Made by a program: the position numbers and the translations under genes. This document shows positions 18,413-27,240 of a DNA stretch of 64,000 nucleotides, piece after piece; within the stretch, counting starts at the first letter, position 1; every line of letters starts with the position of its first letter. Where the stretch lies: NCBI GenBank assembly GCA_002631855.1, contig NTLF01000014.1:609951-673950 (forward strand), read 5' to 3'. The notes below the pieces were generated by a model. That model was not told where the DNA came from. It did not search any database and was given only the letters and a program-made list of their open reading frames with translations. The stretch comes from Zunongwangia sp. ESRF-bin46. GTDB taxonomy: Bacteria > Bacteroidota > Bacteroidia > Flavobacteriales > Flavobacteriaceae.

Positions 18413-19758
18413 AACCCTAATATGATTTTTGAGATGTAGAAGAAAAGGAAAATTCCGAAGATATCATTACTTGTTGTGATAAATGGTCCAGTTGCAATGG
18501 CTGGATCAATTCCGCGTTTATCTAAAATAATAGGTACAAACGTGCCAATAAGTGCGGCAACAATAATGACCGATAACATAGAAACTGCAATAGTGATACT
18601 CACTAAGTTGTCTTGTGAAACCACAAAACCAAATAAAATTACTAAAATACCTAAAGCGGTACCATTTATTAGAGCAAGCCCTACTTCTTTCACTAACCGG
18701 TTAAAAAGACTTCCTTTTACATTGTCATTTGCTAAACCTTGCACAATAATCGCACTGGACTGAACGCCTACATTCCCTGCCATTGCCGCAATTAAAGGGG
18801 TGAAAAAGAATAAAATAGGGAATTTCTCTAAAGCCTCTTCAAAGCCCTGCATAATATAGACACTCCCCAATCCGCCAAACAGCCCCAATATTAACCAAGG
18901 TAAACGGGCGCGGGTAATTTTTAACACGCTATCATCTGCTTCTACATCTTCAGAAATACCGGCTGCCATTTGGTAGTCACGTTCAGCTTCTTCTTTTATA
19001 AAATCTACAATATCATCAATGGTAATTCGTCCTACTAGAATACCATTTTCATCTACTACAGGAATGGCCTCCAGATCGTATTTTTGCATAATACGAGCAA
19101 CCTCTTCGTTTTCGGTATGTACTGTGACATAATCAACTTTAGGAATAAAAACATCGCTAATATGTGCTTTTTCGCCTGCAGTCAATAAGTCTTTTAGTGA
19201 GAGCCTGCCAGTTAATTTACCTTCTTTATTAACTACATAAATCGAGTGGACTCTGGTAACATTTTTGGCTTGTCGGCGCATTTCCCGTACACATCCGGCT
19301 ACGGTCCAGGTTTCCTTGACTCTTACCAATTCTTTTGCCATAAGTGCTCCGGCAGTATCTTCTTCATACTTTAAGAGCTCAACAATATCTGCGACGTGCT
19401 CAGAATCTTCAATTTCACCAATTACCTGTTGCTGTACATCTTCATCCAGTTCGCCCATAACGTCCACCGCGTCATCGGTGTCCATTTCTTCAAGTTCGGC
19501 TGCAATTTCTTTAGGGGAAAGACGGTCTAATATTTTTTCACGAATATCTTCGTCCAGCTCTATCAATGCTTCGGAAGTAATATCGCTCGCTAATAATTTT
19601 ATAAGATAGGTAGCTTCGTCAAAATTTAATTCTTCTAAAATCTCTGCGATATCGGCAAAGTGAAATTCATGCAATAACTCGCGCAGCGCACTGCCATCTT
19701 TATTGGCAATGAGCTGTTCAACTTGTTCTATAAATTCAGTTGTGAGTTGAAACTGCAT
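18409..19758 (-). CDS. mgtE: Magnesium transporter MgtE
   Basis: A 449-residue Mg2+ channel. The cytoplasmic N domain of charged helical repeats covers residues 1-130, with the paired Glu/Asp-rich segments ([20 protein letters not shown]). Two CBS domains follow at about 135-255, with [19 protein letters not shown] in the second, and five membrane helices from about 285. [16 protein letters not shown] near residue 330 is the conserved pore region. Acidic residues in the N and CBS domains sense cytosolic Mg2+ in this family. Its start overlaps the 3' end of rsmA by 23 bases. Confidence 0.95.
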   Translation of the reverse strand: MQFQLTTEFIEQVEQLIANKDGSALRELLHEFHFADIAEILEELNFDEATYLIKLLASDITSEALIELDEDIREKILDRLSPKEIAAELEEMDTDDAVDVMGELDEDVQQQVIGEIEDSEHVADIVELLKYEEDTAGALMAKELVRVKETWTVAGCVREMRRQAKNVTRVHSIYVVNKEGKLTGRLSLKDLLTAGEKAHISDVFIPKVDYVTVHTENEEVARIMQKYDLEAIPVVDENGILVGRITIDDIVDFIKEEAERDYQMAAGISEDVEADDSVLKITRARLPWLILGLFGGLGSVYIMQGFEEALEKFPILFFFTPLIAAMAGNVGVQSSAIIVQGLANDNVKGSLFNRLVKEVGLALINGTALGILVILFGFVVSQDNLVSITIAVSMLSVIIVAALIGTFVPIILDKRGIDPAIATGPFITTSNDIFGIFLFFYISKIILGF

Positions 19759-20530
19759 CGTTTTCTATCTTTTGGGTGAGCGAAATAAATTGAGATACCG
19801 AAAGTTGCTCCGGACGCTTGCCAAATATACTATCTTCTTTCAGTTTATCGGAAAGATTAAGGGTTTTTAAACTGTTTCTTAACGTTTTTCTACGTTGCTG
19901 AAACCCAGTTTTCACCACTTTATAGAACAGTTTTTCATTACAAGGAAGTGAAAAATCTTCTTTTCGCCGTAATCTAAGTACGCCACTATCCACTTTTGGT
20001 GGCGGATTGAAAACCCCAGGTTTTACGGTAAATAGATATTCAGCATCGTAAAAGGCTTGCGTAAGCACCGATAGGATTCCGTAGGTTTTACTTCCTTCTT
20101 TTTCACAAATTCGTTGCGCTACTTCTTTTTGAAACATGCCTGTAAATTCAGGGATTTGAGCTCTGTTTTCTAGTGCTTTAAATACAATTTGTGTTGAAAT
20201 GTTATATGGGAAATTCCCTGTTATGGCAAATGGTTCATCCCCAAACAAATCGGTTAATTCTGTTTTTAAGAAATCTGCTTCAAGAATTTGAAGGTTCTTC
20301 TCAGGATAGTTTTCAATTAAATAAGTTATAGAATCGGTATCGAGGTCTAAGGCAATTATTTCAATGTCTTTTTTAATTAAATATTTAGTAAGAACGCCCA
20401 TACCGGGGCCGATTTCCAAAACATTTTTATAGCCTTGAAGGGTAAGTGTATTGCTTATTTTTTCGGCAATATTTTCATCGTGTAAAAAATGTTGGCCTAA
20501 ATGTTTTTTAGCTCGGACTGGTTTACTCAT
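19736..20530 (-). CDS. rsmA: 16S rRNA dimethyladenosine transferase RsmA (KsgA)
   Basis: Dimethylates two adjacent adenosines in the 3'-terminal hairpin of 16S rRNA. At 264 residues it is standard length. [18 protein letters not shown] at the N terminus, SAM motif [11 protein letters not shown] at residues 38-48, and the catalytic NFPYNIS near residue 125 are present. The downstream mgtE overlaps it. The rsmA-mgtE order recurs in Bacteroidota. Confidence 0.95.
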   Translation of the reverse strand: MSKPVRAKKHLGQHFLHDENIAEKISNTLTLQGYKNVLEIGPGMGVLTKYLIKKDIEIIALDLDTDSITYLIENYPEKNLQILEADFLKTELTDLFGDEPFAITGNFPYNISTQIVFKALENRAQIPEFTGMFQKEVAQRICEKEGSKTYGILSVLTQAFYDAEYLFTVKPGVFNPPPKVDSGVLRLRRKEDFSLPCNEKLFYKVVKTGFQQRRKTLRNSLKTLNLSDKLKEDSIFGKRPEQLSVSQFISLTQKIENDAVSTHN

Positions 20531-20699
20531 AGTAATGTGATTGCCTAAATACAGGTATTGATTAATAAATTAGCCGCTCTGTTTAAAATCTAAATTGTGT
20601 TCTCTTCAGAAAAAAAATCATTGATATTCAGGTTTTTATGTAGTTAAACGAAAAAACAAACCATTTAATCAAAAAGGTGTAAGAATATTCCTTGATATA

Positions 20700-20820
20700 A
20701 TTTTTTGCTTTTATCTTCACACTTCAAAAATCAACCGATTGTGTTTAATCTTATTGAGGAGTGAGACTGATGCACAAGGTACAAAGCCCGTTAAAACTTA
20801 TTTGGTTTTTCGGGCTTTTT
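20700..20820 (+). ncRNA. Candidate short non-coding transcript ending in an intrinsic terminator
   Basis: The 290-base gap 20531-20820 contains a hairpin AAAGCCCG/CGGGCTTT (20783-20790 with 20811-20818) followed by a T run on the plus strand only. No plus-strand gene precedes it; both neighbours (rsmA, DUF4286) are on the minus strand. A -7-like TAATTTTTTG lies near 20698-20707, a near miss to TAnnTTTG. The simplest reading is a plus-strand RNA of about 100 bases. A 24-codon frame from an ATG at 20771 behind GAGGAG runs through the hairpin and is probably not coding. Confidence 0.35.
20783..20820 (+). terminator. Intrinsic terminator in the rsmA/DUF4286 gap
   Basis: An 8-bp GC-rich stem with a loop of 20 bases and a T7 tail on the plus strand. 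On the minus strand the tail is only TTT, so it is weak as a DUF4286 terminator. Confidence 0.65.
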
Positions 20821-21129
20821 TTATTGTTCGTTAACTACTTCTAGTTCGGTTCTAAATGCAACGAATTTCCCTTCAAAAGGTTTACTTTGTTCTCTGAGCG
20901 TTTCTGCATCTTCTTTATAGTATTTTTGAAGCATTTCTTTGCTTTCGGTCCGGTATTGTATCGAGTATGTGATGCCGCCCATTTCTTCTTCAACCTGTAC
21001 GCGGGTCATTAATGCTTTTTTAAACTTACCGGTATCGAGCATTGCCGGAATATGTTTTGTTTTCATCCAATCGAGCCACTCGTCGTGGATGCTGTTGTCT
21101 ATGTTTATGGTTACGTTATAGATGTACAT
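20821..21129 (-). CDS. DUF4286-family protein
   Basis: A 102-residue protein starting MYIYNVTINIDNSIHDEWLDW and containing HIPAMLDTGKF, the pattern of DUF4286, a ferredoxin-like (antibiotic-monooxygenase-type) alpha/beta fold. The function is unknown. It is 24 bases downstream of the TPR gene and may be co-transcribed with it. Confidence 0.8.
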   Translation of the reverse strand: MYIYNVTINIDNSIHDEWLDWMKTKHIPAMLDTGKFKKALMTRVQVEEEMGGITYSIQYRTESKEMLQKYYKEDAETLREQSKPFEGKFVAFRTELEVVNEQ

Positions 21130-21153
21130 TAAGCAAGTTTTTAGTTGGTAAAA

Positions 21154-22938
21154 TTAATTTATAGCATCCCCACGCAAGGCTCTAAAGCGTTTACGGGCTT
21201 CTACAAAGTAAATACTGTCCGCAAAGTTATAGATTATTTGCTCGTAAAGCTCTTTTGCTTTTTCGGGTTGCGCTAGTTTATCTTCATAGAGTTTTGCCAA
21301 TTTAAAATAGGCATCATCTGCTACTATTTCGTCTGGGTATAACTCTATTAATTTATCGTAATTGGCTTCGGCTTTTTCCAATTGTTCTGTTTTTTCATAC
21401 AATCCTGCTTGTTTCAGTAAAGCTTCGTCTTCAATTTTTTCACCTTTGTGGTTGGTGAGAATATCGTCCAACTTTTCAATCGCTTCTGTATCTTTATTCT
21501 GAAGTGCCAATAAATCAGCTCGTGCAAACTTTTTTAAAGCCGTTTGGGTAGAGTCTTCAAGCGAGTTATCGCGAATCATTAAACTGAGCTCCATCGCATC
21601 GTTGGCGATGAGTTGGGAAGCAGATTTCCGTAAAACGTCCAACTGTATTTGTGCCCATTCAAAATCACCTTTGTAATAACTTGTTTTGGCAACTTTAAAC
21701 CGAGCTTCTTGTGCCAAGACATCATTCTTTACTTTTTTCTGAATTTGAGAATAATAGATCAATGCCTCGTTGAACTTTTCATCGAACACCAAAATGTCTG
21801 CCAGTTCCATTTTTACCCGAGCTTCTTGAAAAGAGGTTAACCGGTCTTTTAAAAGTGTTTTTAAATTTGAAATGGCTACTTCTTTTTTTTCAGCATTAAA
21901 GGCTAAAAAATGATTGTAATCTACTTGTATCGCATAGGTTTGTGAACCATATCCAAATTCATTCAAAATAGCTTCAAACTTTTTTTCAACCTCGGGATAG
22001 TTTTCTTTTGATGCTGTTTTCAAGGCGATCTTCATTAAATATTGATGTCCTTGCAATTTGGCTTCGGGGGTGTACGAGTTTTCAATTATAAAGTTTACTG
22101 CATCGGTAGCATTTTCATAATCTTCTTCGGCAATAGTAATGAGAACTAGATTTGCTATACCACTTAAATCTTCGCCCGTTCTTTTATAAATAGCTTTTTC
22201 TTGTGTAAATGCCTTTTTAAATTCTTTTTGCTGAATAAATAACCAGCTAAGCAAATCGTTATATAAAACATCAGGATTGCTTTGAAGCCTTTTTAACAAC
22301 TCTTTTCTAAGCACTGTGTTAGCTTCGGCAGTGGGGTCTTCTTTAATAAAATCGCTAAAATTTCGTTTGGCACTTGCCTTATATGTAGGGGTTTTTTCAA
22401 TAAGGTTTATGTAGCTGGAAAACATTTTTTCTAGCTTTCCTTGTTCCCCATAAATACGGGCCAATTGTATGTTGTAGTCTCTGCTAGATTCATTTTCCAT
22501 CGCTTTTTCGTAGGTTGCAATGGCATATTCCAGTAAGCTGTATTTTGAAAAAGCTTTTCCAACGGTATAAGAATAGTTAGGATTTTCTACTGTATAATCG
22601 ATAGCTTTATCATAATTAACCCTAGCCAAACTGTCTTTTTGCTGTAACGAATAGTTATAGCCCAGTTCTATATATAGTTGCGGATTGACAATACGGTTGT
22701 TCAGTTTTTCCTGAAGCAGTTTTTCTGAAATAGTAAAGTTTTCCAATTGTTGGTTTACTTCAACCAATGCAATGAAAAAGTCCAACCTATTTGGGTTTTT
22801 ATCATATAGCTTATCATAAATAGCTAGCGCTTTTTCATATTCACCTTGCTCAAAATAATTTTTTGCCAATGCTTCATTTTGAGCGTAGCTCGAAGTGACT
22901 GTTACAATAAAAAATAAAATAAATATTACTGTGCGCAT
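21154..22938 (-). CDS. Exported tetratricopeptide-repeat protein
   Basis: A 594-residue protein with a signal peptide (residues 1-19, ending SSYAQ) and TPR repeats over most of its length: YFEQGEYEKALAIYDKLYDKNP at 28-49, then VGKAFSKYSLLEYAIATYEKAME, and near the C terminus two clean repeats (EKAEANYDKLIELYPDE; KAKELYEQIIYNF). It is expected in the periplasm. The repeat architecture, ending in tandem YfiO-like repeats, suggests a scaffold for envelope protein complexes; the partner is unknown. Confidence 0.85.
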   Translation of the reverse strand: MRTVIFILFFIVTVTSSYAQNEALAKNYFEQGEYEKALAIYDKLYDKNPNRLDFFIALVEVNQQLENFTISEKLLQEKLNNRIVNPQLYIELGYNYSLQQKDSLARVNYDKAIDYTVENPNYSYTVGKAFSKYSLLEYAIATYEKAMENESSRDYNIQLARIYGEQGKLEKMFSSYINLIEKTPTYKASAKRNFSDFIKEDPTAEANTVLRKELLKRLQSNPDVLYNDLLSWLFIQQKEFKKAFTQEKAIYKRTGEDLSGIANLVLITIAEEDYENATDAVNFIIENSYTPEAKLQGHQYLMKIALKTASKENYPEVEKKFEAILNEFGYGSQTYAIQVDYNHFLAFNAEKKEVAISNLKTLLKDRLTSFQEARVKMELADILVFDEKFNEALIYYSQIQKKVKNDVLAQEARFKVAKTSYYKGDFEWAQIQLDVLRKSASQLIANDAMELSLMIRDNSLEDSTQTALKKFARADLLALQNKDTEAIEKLDDILTNHKGEKIEDEALLKQAGLYEKTEQLEKAEANYDKLIELYPDEIVADDAYFKLAKLYEDKLAQPEKAKELYEQIIYNFADSIYFVEARKRFRALRGDAIN

Positions 22939-23054
22939 GGGTTAAAGATACTGAAATGATATGGTACTACCACTGCAAAAATAACGCCAGTTAGTTAGAA
23001 TACCAACTTCGTAATCTTATGATCCTTCTTTCTTTTAAACTATTGTAATATCTG

Positions 23055-23062
23055 TACCTTTG
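23055..23062 (+). promoter_or_regulatory. Putative -7 box (TACCTTTG) of the thiamine-binding operon
   Basis: An exact TAnnTTTG match 20 bases before the ATG at 23082. No TPP riboswitch can be seen in the 143-base gap upstream. Confidence 0.5.
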
Positions 23063-23081
23063 GCTATAAACTTATTTTAAT

Positions 23082-23342
23082 ATGAATATTTCAGTAGAAT
23101 TGACACTTACCCCAATTCAAGATGATTATGAGCCGGCTATCATTAATTTTATAAAAAGCCTTCGGAATTCTGGGCTTACGGTTAAGGAAAACCCTTTGAG
23201 CACACAGGTTTATGGCGAATATGATGCTGTTATGCAATTGCTTACTAAAGAAATGAAAACAGCCTTGGAAGCTGTAGAAAGGGGATTGTTGTATATAAAA
23301 ATAGTAAAAACGGACCGTAGCGACTATGAACCCCATTTTTGA
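23082..23342 (+). CDS. YkoF/MTH1187-family thiamine-binding protein
   Basis: An 86-residue protein with the pattern of the thiamine-binding (DUF77/MTH1187/YkoF) family: NISVELTLTPIQDDYEPAIINFI at the start, then GLTVKENPLSTQVYGEYDAVMQLL, matching the typical SxyPLgTviEGeyde region. The fold is a ferredoxin-like dimer. It overlaps the next gene, a PnuC-family transporter, by 17 bases (23326-23342), so the two are translationally coupled. The partnership suggests capture or sensing of thiamine or its hydroxymethylpyrimidine moiety in the cytoplasm. Confidence 0.8.
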   Translation: MNISVELTLTPIQDDYEPAIINFIKSLRNSGLTVKENPLSTQVYGEYDAVMQLLTKEMKTALEAVERGLLYIKIVKTDRSDYEPHF

Positions 23343-23967
23343 GTTTTTATTTGGGCAGTACGAAGGCTATGCCACCCATCAAATTATACTTGAAGTTACT
23401 GCGGTTTTATTTGGATTGGCTTCATCATTGTTTTCTATGAAAAACAGTGTTTGGGTGTATCCTACAGGGATTATCAGCACCTCTATTTTTGTCTACTTGC
23501 TATGGCAATGGGGTTTGTTGGGCGATTTAATTATAAACGCCTACTATTTTATAATGAGCGTATACGGTTGGTATATTTGGACCCGAAAGGTAACCCCCAC
23601 TCGGTATACACCTATTACAAAAGCAACTAAAAAGGAGCATTATATTTCAATGGGGATTTTTGCCGGAACCTTACTGTTTATCTACGCAGTGTATGATTTT
23701 TTTGAAAAATGGACCAGTTGGACGGCCTATGTAGATACAATTACAACAGCCTTCTTTTTTGTTGGCATGTGGTTTTTGGCCAAACGAAAAATTGAAAACT
23801 GGCTCTATTTATTAGTAGGGAATATTATAAGTGTTCCGCTGTATTTTTATAAAGGATACACAATAAGCAGTATGCTCTACATTATTTTTGTATTTATATC
23901 AATCGCTGGCTATTTCGCATGGAAAAAACGCTTAAACAATCCACAAGAAACGGGAATCATTGCATAA
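23326..23967 (+). CDS. PnuC-family vitamin transporter, possibly PnuT (thiamine)
   Basis: A 213-residue membrane protein with about seven helices. SVWVYPTGIISTSIFVYLLWQWGLLGD near residues 41-67 and INAYYFIMSVYGWYIW near residues 69-84 are the PnuC core, with the WxxW-type motif (GWYIW) that contacts substrate. PnuC proteins are facilitators that rely on intracellular phosphorylation to trap nicotinamide riboside, thiamine or riboflavin. The overlap with a thiamine-binding gene favours PnuT; the following NadR-like kinase would equally suit nicotinamide riboside. The substrate is therefore open. Confidence 0.85.
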   Translation: MNPIFEFLFGQYEGYATHQIILEVTAVLFGLASSLFSMKNSVWVYPTGIISTSIFVYLLWQWGLLGDLIINAYYFIMSVYGWYIWTRKVTPTRYTPITKATKKEHYISMGIFAGTLLFIYAVYDFFEKWTSWTAYVDTITTAFFFVGMWFLAKRKIENWLYLLVGNIISVPLYFYKGYTISSMLYIIFVFISIAGYFAWKKRLNNPQETGIIA

Positions 23968-24491
23968 AAGTTGTGCTGTATGGCCCAGAATCTACTGGAA
24001 AGACAACCCTGGCTAAGCAATTGGCTGCTCATTACAAAACCAAATGGGTACCCGAATATATGCGGGAATATCTGGAAGAAAAATGGGAGGTGGAACAAAA
24101 AACAATCACACGTGACGATTTATTACCCATTGCAAAGGGACAGATGGCCTTAGAGAATAAAGCAACCGAAAAAGCAAATAAATTACTTTTTTGCGATACT
24201 AACTTATTAGAAATACAAGTATATTCAGAATACTATTACAATGGATATTGTCCTTCAGAAATTAAAAAAGCTACGGAAGAAAACCATTACCATCATTATT
24301 TTCTAACCTATATTGATGTACCTTGGGAAGCAGATAAATTGAGGGATCGACCCAACGATAGATTGAAAATGTTTACTATTTTTGAAGCAGAGCTACGCAA
24401 AAGACAACTTCCTTATACCATTTTAAAAGGTTCTGTAGAACAACGAATGAAAACTGCTTTAAAAACAATTGAAAATTTGAGTAACAACTAA
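23919..24491 (+). CDS. NadR-like P-loop kinase
   Basis: A 190-residue ATPase matching the C-terminal ribosylnicotinamide-kinase domain of NadR without the adenylyltransferase or DNA-binding parts. Walker A is GPESTGKTTLA near residues 22-32, followed by WVPEYMREYL near 44-53, FCDTNLLEIQVYSEYYY near 92-108 (Walker B region) and DRPNDR near 148. It overlaps the transporter by 49 bases. As the kinase partner of a PnuC-type facilitator it would trap the imported vitamin by phosphorylation: nicotinamide riboside to NMN, or possibly a thiamine-related substrate given the upstream gene. Confidence 0.8.
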   Translation: MEKTLKQSTRNGNHCIKVVLYGPESTGKTTLAKQLAAHYKTKWVPEYMREYLEEKWEVEQKTITRDDLLPIAKGQMALENKATEKANKLLFCDTNLLEIQVYSEYYYNGYCPSEIKKATEENHYHHYFLTYIDVPWEADKLRDRPNDRLKMFTIFEAELRKRQLPYTILKGSVEQRMKTALKTIENLSNN

Positions 24492-24493
24492 TT

Positions 24494-26023
24494 ATGTTAA
24501 ATCAAAAAGACGTACAACAAATAGAGGAAAGCGGTCATACAGTAGAAAGTGTCGCAAAGCAATTAGAAACTTTTGTGAGAGGGATTCCTTTTTCAAACGT
24601 AGTAACAACAGCGTCTATTGGCAATGGTATTGAAGAAATTTCAGAAGAAAACCAACAGAAGTTAGTAGATCTTTTTGAAAGGGAAAAGCAACAACTGGAG
24701 TTGGTTAAATTTGTTCCGGCTTCTGGAGCGGCAACCCGTATGTTCAAGTTTTTGCATCAGTTTTTAAAAAATTACGATCCCGATGAACAAACGTTAAACA
24801 AATACCTTAAAAAAGGAAATTATAAAGCACTAGACACTTTTTTAAATAATTTAAAAGATTTTGCTTTTGTAAACGAAGTACGGAAAAAAATTCGCGAACT
24901 ATACCCAGATTATAAAACAAATAAAAAAGGGAAGCGCGCTCATTACTTTGTAAAAGCGATGCTCGAACCGGAAGGTTTAGGTTTCAGGAATATGCCAAAA
25001 GGTTTAATACCTTTTCATAAATATAAAAAATACTACACTACTGCTTTTGAAGAGCAATTGTATGAGTCTGCTTTTTATGCTTCGGCTAAAGACAATGCGT
25101 ATTCGCATTTTACATTTTCCGAAGAACACGTTTCAAAATTTAAAGAAGAGTTTGAGGCCGTAAAAAACAGATTGACAAAACTTACAAAAACTAATTTTCA
25201 TATTTCGTATTCTTTTCAGAAAAAAGAAACCGATACCATTGCCGTAACAGAAGATAATAAGCCGTTTCGGGATGCAAAAGGTAATGTTATTTTCCGTCCG
25301 TCGGGTCATGGAGCGTTATTGGAAAATTTAAATGAAGTAAATGCCGATATCGTTTTTATAAAAAACATTGACAACGTTATCATTAGGGAACATGTTGAAG
25401 AAGTGGCTCATTATAAAAAGTTGTTAGCGGGTAAATTACTATGGTTGCAACAACGGGTTTTTGAATTTCTTGAAAAACTTTCAAGTGAGAATATTTCTGA
25501 AGAAGAAGTAAAAGAAGTACAATCTTTTTTATGGAACCACCTTAATTGTAAGGAGCTTCCTAAAACCAAAGAAGCACTTTACAATAAGCTTAATAGGCCT
25601 TTACGGGTATGTGGCGTGGTAAAAAATACCGGTGCCCCTGGTGGTGGCCCTTTTTGGGTTAAGAATGATAATGGCGAGGTTACTTTACAAATTGTGGAAA
25701 CCGCCCAAATAAATATGGAAGACGAGCATCAAAAAGCAATTGTAAGTGAAGCAACTCACTTTAACCCAGTCGACCTAGTTTGCGGTATTCGAAACTTTAA
25801 AGGGGAAAAATTTAATCTGAAACAGTACAGCGACCCAAACACTGGCTTTATTTCCTTAAAATCTCAAGACGGAAAATCATTAAAGGCATTAGAGCTCCCT
25901 GGACTTTGGAATGGAGCTATGGCCAAATGGAACTCGGTTTTTGTGGAAGTCCCTTTACTCACGTTCAATCCTGTAAAAACGGTCAACGATTTATTACAAC
26001 CAGAACACCGTCCCAATAGTTAA
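24494..26023 (+). CDS. DUF4301-family protein
   Basis: A 509-residue cytoplasmic protein with the features of DUF4301: FVPASGAATRMFKFL near residues 76-90, FRPSGHGALLENLN near 266-279, and NTGAPGGGPFWV near 375-386. The ASGAATRM block resembles a nucleotidyltransferase G-rich loop (as in UDP-sugar pyrophosphorylases), so a nucleotidyltransferase-like fold is plausible; no activity is established. It starts 2 bases after the kinase stop and is followed directly by arfB, so it lies in the same operon. Confidence 0.8.
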   Translation: MLNQKDVQQIEESGHTVESVAKQLETFVRGIPFSNVVTTASIGNGIEEISEENQQKLVDLFEREKQQLELVKFVPASGAATRMFKFLHQFLKNYDPDEQTLNKYLKKGNYKALDTFLNNLKDFAFVNEVRKKIRELYPDYKTNKKGKRAHYFVKAMLEPEGLGFRNMPKGLIPFHKYKKYYTTAFEEQLYESAFYASAKDNAYSHFTFSEEHVSKFKEEFEAVKNRLTKLTKTNFHISYSFQKKETDTIAVTEDNKPFRDAKGNVIFRPSGHGALLENLNEVNADIVFIKNIDNVIIREHVEEVAHYKKLLAGKLLWLQQRVFEFLEKLSSENISEEEVKEVQSFLWNHLNCKELPKTKEALYNKLNRPLRVCGVVKNTGAPGGGPFWVKNDNGEVTLQIVETAQINMEDEHQKAIVSEATHFNPVDLVCGIRNFKGEKFNLKQYSDPNTGFISLKSQDGKSLKALELPGLWNGAMAKWNSVFVEVPLLTFNPVKTVNDLLQPEHRPNS

Positions 26024-26024
26024 A

Positions 26025-26429
26025 GTGAATACCGAAAAACTAATAAAAGAACTTACTTTTAAGGCCATGCGTAGCAGCGGCCCAGGTGGGCAGCACGTTA
26101 ATAAAACATCCAGTAAAGTTGAGGTTGGTTTTCATATAGACAGTTCGCAAGCACTAAGTGACTCAGAAAAGCAACGGTTACAACAAAAACTACAGAACAA
26201 AATTTCGGCAGAGGGTATATTAGCTTTACAATGCAGCGAAAGCAGAAGTCAGCATCGCAATAAAGCTATTGTGATACAACGTTTAATCGATTTGCTGAAA
26301 CAAAACCTAAAGCCGGTTAAAAAACGGAAAAAGACAAAAACCCCTAAAAAGGCAATCGAAAAGCGATTGAAGGCAAAAAAGAACAATGCTTTAAAAAAGG
26401 CCAACCGAAAACCTCCTAAAATTGACTAG
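26025..26429 (+). CDS. arfB: Alternative ribosome-rescue peptidyl-tRNA hydrolase ArfB
   Basis: ArfB (YaeJ) releases nascent chains from ribosomes stalled at mRNA 3' ends. The 134-residue protein has the catalytic GGQ at residues 21-23 in SSGPGGQHVNKTSSKVE and a long Lys/Arg-rich C-terminal tail (KKRKKTKTPKKAIEKRLKAK) that enters the empty mRNA channel. No release-factor codon-recognition domain is present. The start is a GTG one base after the DUF4301 TAA. Confidence 0.93.
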   Translation: MNTEKLIKELTFKAMRSSGPGGQHVNKTSSKVEVGFHIDSSQALSDSEKQRLQQKLQNKISAEGILALQCSESRSQHRNKAIVIQRLIDLLKQNLKPVKKRKKTKTPKKAIEKRLKAKKNNALKKANRKPPKID

Positions 26430-26433
26430 CAAA

Positions 26434-26466
26434 ACACAATCTTTGTGTAATTTTTACACAAGTGTA
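26434..26466. promoter_or_regulatory. Candidate upstream activator sites of PepSY-like gene 1
   Basis: Two inverted repeats: ACACAA-TCT-TTGTGT at 26434-26448 and TACAC-AA-GTGTA at 26455-26466, with centres about two helical turns apart. The second centre is about 108 bases upstream of the -24 element at 26570. Related repeats occupy the same relative place before the second and third paralogues. I infer enhancer sites for the sigma-54 activator encoded at 28418. Confidence 0.6.
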
Positions 26467-26569
26467 CCTAGTTTTTATACATCTTAAATGATGTTTTAAG
26501 ATTCCTGAAAAAATAAAAATACCTGTAAACACGGTATTTAAGACAGCTTTCCATTTTATAAAGCTCTAT

Positions 26570-26585
26570 TGGCACTACTTTTTCA
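26570..26585 (+). promoter_or_regulatory. Sigma-54-type promoter of PepSY-like gene 1
   Basis: TGGCAC-TACTT-TTTCA fits the -24/-12 pattern TGGCAC-N5-TTGCA, with G to T in the -12 TTGC. It is nearly identical at all three paralogues and sits 37 bases before the ATG. Confidence 0.65.
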
Positions 26586-26621
26586 TTATACAAGACAAAT
26601 AACAAACAAAACATTAAAACT

Positions 26622-26951
26622 ATGAAAAAGTTAATTTTTGCAGCCGCATTGGCAATAGGATCTTTAACTACCGTAAACGCACAAGATAAAGCAATTGCAC
26701 AAGTATCTACAGATGAAGCAACAGTTAGTGCAGAAGCACCAGAAGTTGCAGTGCAAGACTATAAAGAAATAAAAGCGACCGAATTGCCAAAACCAGTATT
26801 GGAAGCAGTAGCTAAAGAATTTGAAGGAGCTACCGTATCTAAAGCTTACAAAAACGAAAAGGGGGAATACAAATTAGTGCTTGCCACAGCTGACAAAGCA
26901 GAACAAACAGTTTATGCTAACAGCAAAGGTGAGTGGATTAAGAAGCAGTAA
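26622..26951 (+). CDS. Small secreted PepSY-like protein 1 of 3
   Basis: A 109-residue exported protein. The signal peptide ends at VNAQ (residues 1-20), a variable Ala/Val/Glu/Thr-rich linker covers residues 22-45, and a compact C-terminal domain covers about 46-109. That domain reads ELPKPVLEAVAKEFEGATVSK then KGEYKLVLATADK and ends NSKGEWIKK, the strand-helix-strand pattern of PepSY-like/BLIP-like domains. No catalytic residues are visible. It is the first of three tandem paralogues, each with its own sigma-54-type promoter and terminator. A periplasmic chaperone or inhibitor role is possible but unproven. Confidence 0.75.
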   Translation: MKKLIFAAALAIGSLTTVNAQDKAIAQVSTDEATVSAEAPEVAVQDYKEIKATELPKPVLEAVAKEFEGATVSKAYKNEKGEYKLVLATADKAEQTVYANSKGEWIKKQ

Positions 26952-26978
26952 GCTGCAGTAGTTAGATTCAATACTTCG

Positions 26979-27008
26979 GGGATGCCCAATCGGGCATCCC
27001 TTTTTTTA
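26979..27008 (+). terminator. Intrinsic terminator of PepSY-like gene 1
   Basis: A 9-bp perfect stem GGGATGCCC/GGGCATCCC with an AATC loop and a T7 tract. Confidence 0.9.
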
Positions 27009-27040
27009 TGTTTTTTTGAACGTATCAATGCCATTTTTAA

Positions 27041-27083
27041 ACACACTTTGGGTGAATATTACACAAGTGTGTATTTATTTACA
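27041..27083. promoter_or_regulatory. Candidate upstream activator sites of PepSY-like gene 2
   Basis: ACACACTTTGGGTG (imperfect repeat, 27041-27054), ACAC-AA-GTGT (27061-27070) and a half-site ACACAC (27081-27086 region). The central repeat lies about 110 bases upstream of the -24 element at 27176, as in gene 1. Confidence 0.55.
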
Positions 27084-27175
27084 CACTTTTTTTTGATGAA
27101 ATCAAATCGGTATAAAAACTCTTATGTCAATGATATCATAGCTTGTAAAAGGTTTTAACTACAACTTAAGTTTCG

Positions 27176-27191
27176 TGGCACTACTTTTTCA
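27176..27191 (+). promoter_or_regulatory. Sigma-54-type promoter of PepSY-like gene 2
   Basis: TGGCAC-TACTT-TTTCA, identical to the gene 1 element and 50 bases before the ATG. The following CAAAT and GAAACGAAA words are shared with gene 3. Confidence 0.65.
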
Positions 27192-27240
27192 CTATATATG
27201 TCAAATTTAGAAACGAAACATTAATATAAAATTTAAAACT

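Noticed and set aside
20771-20845. Possible 24-codon leader peptide in the rsmA-DUF4286 gap
   Set aside because: It runs through the hairpin and into the antisense of DUF4286 with no family signal; the GAGGAG before it is not convincing since Shine-Dalgarno use is weak in this phylum.
24494-26023. DUF4301 as a new enzyme linked to ribosome rescue because it adjoins arfB
   Set aside because: Adjacency alone, in a mixed operon, does not support a functional link; the ASGAATRM-like loop hints only at a nucleotidyltransferase-type fold.
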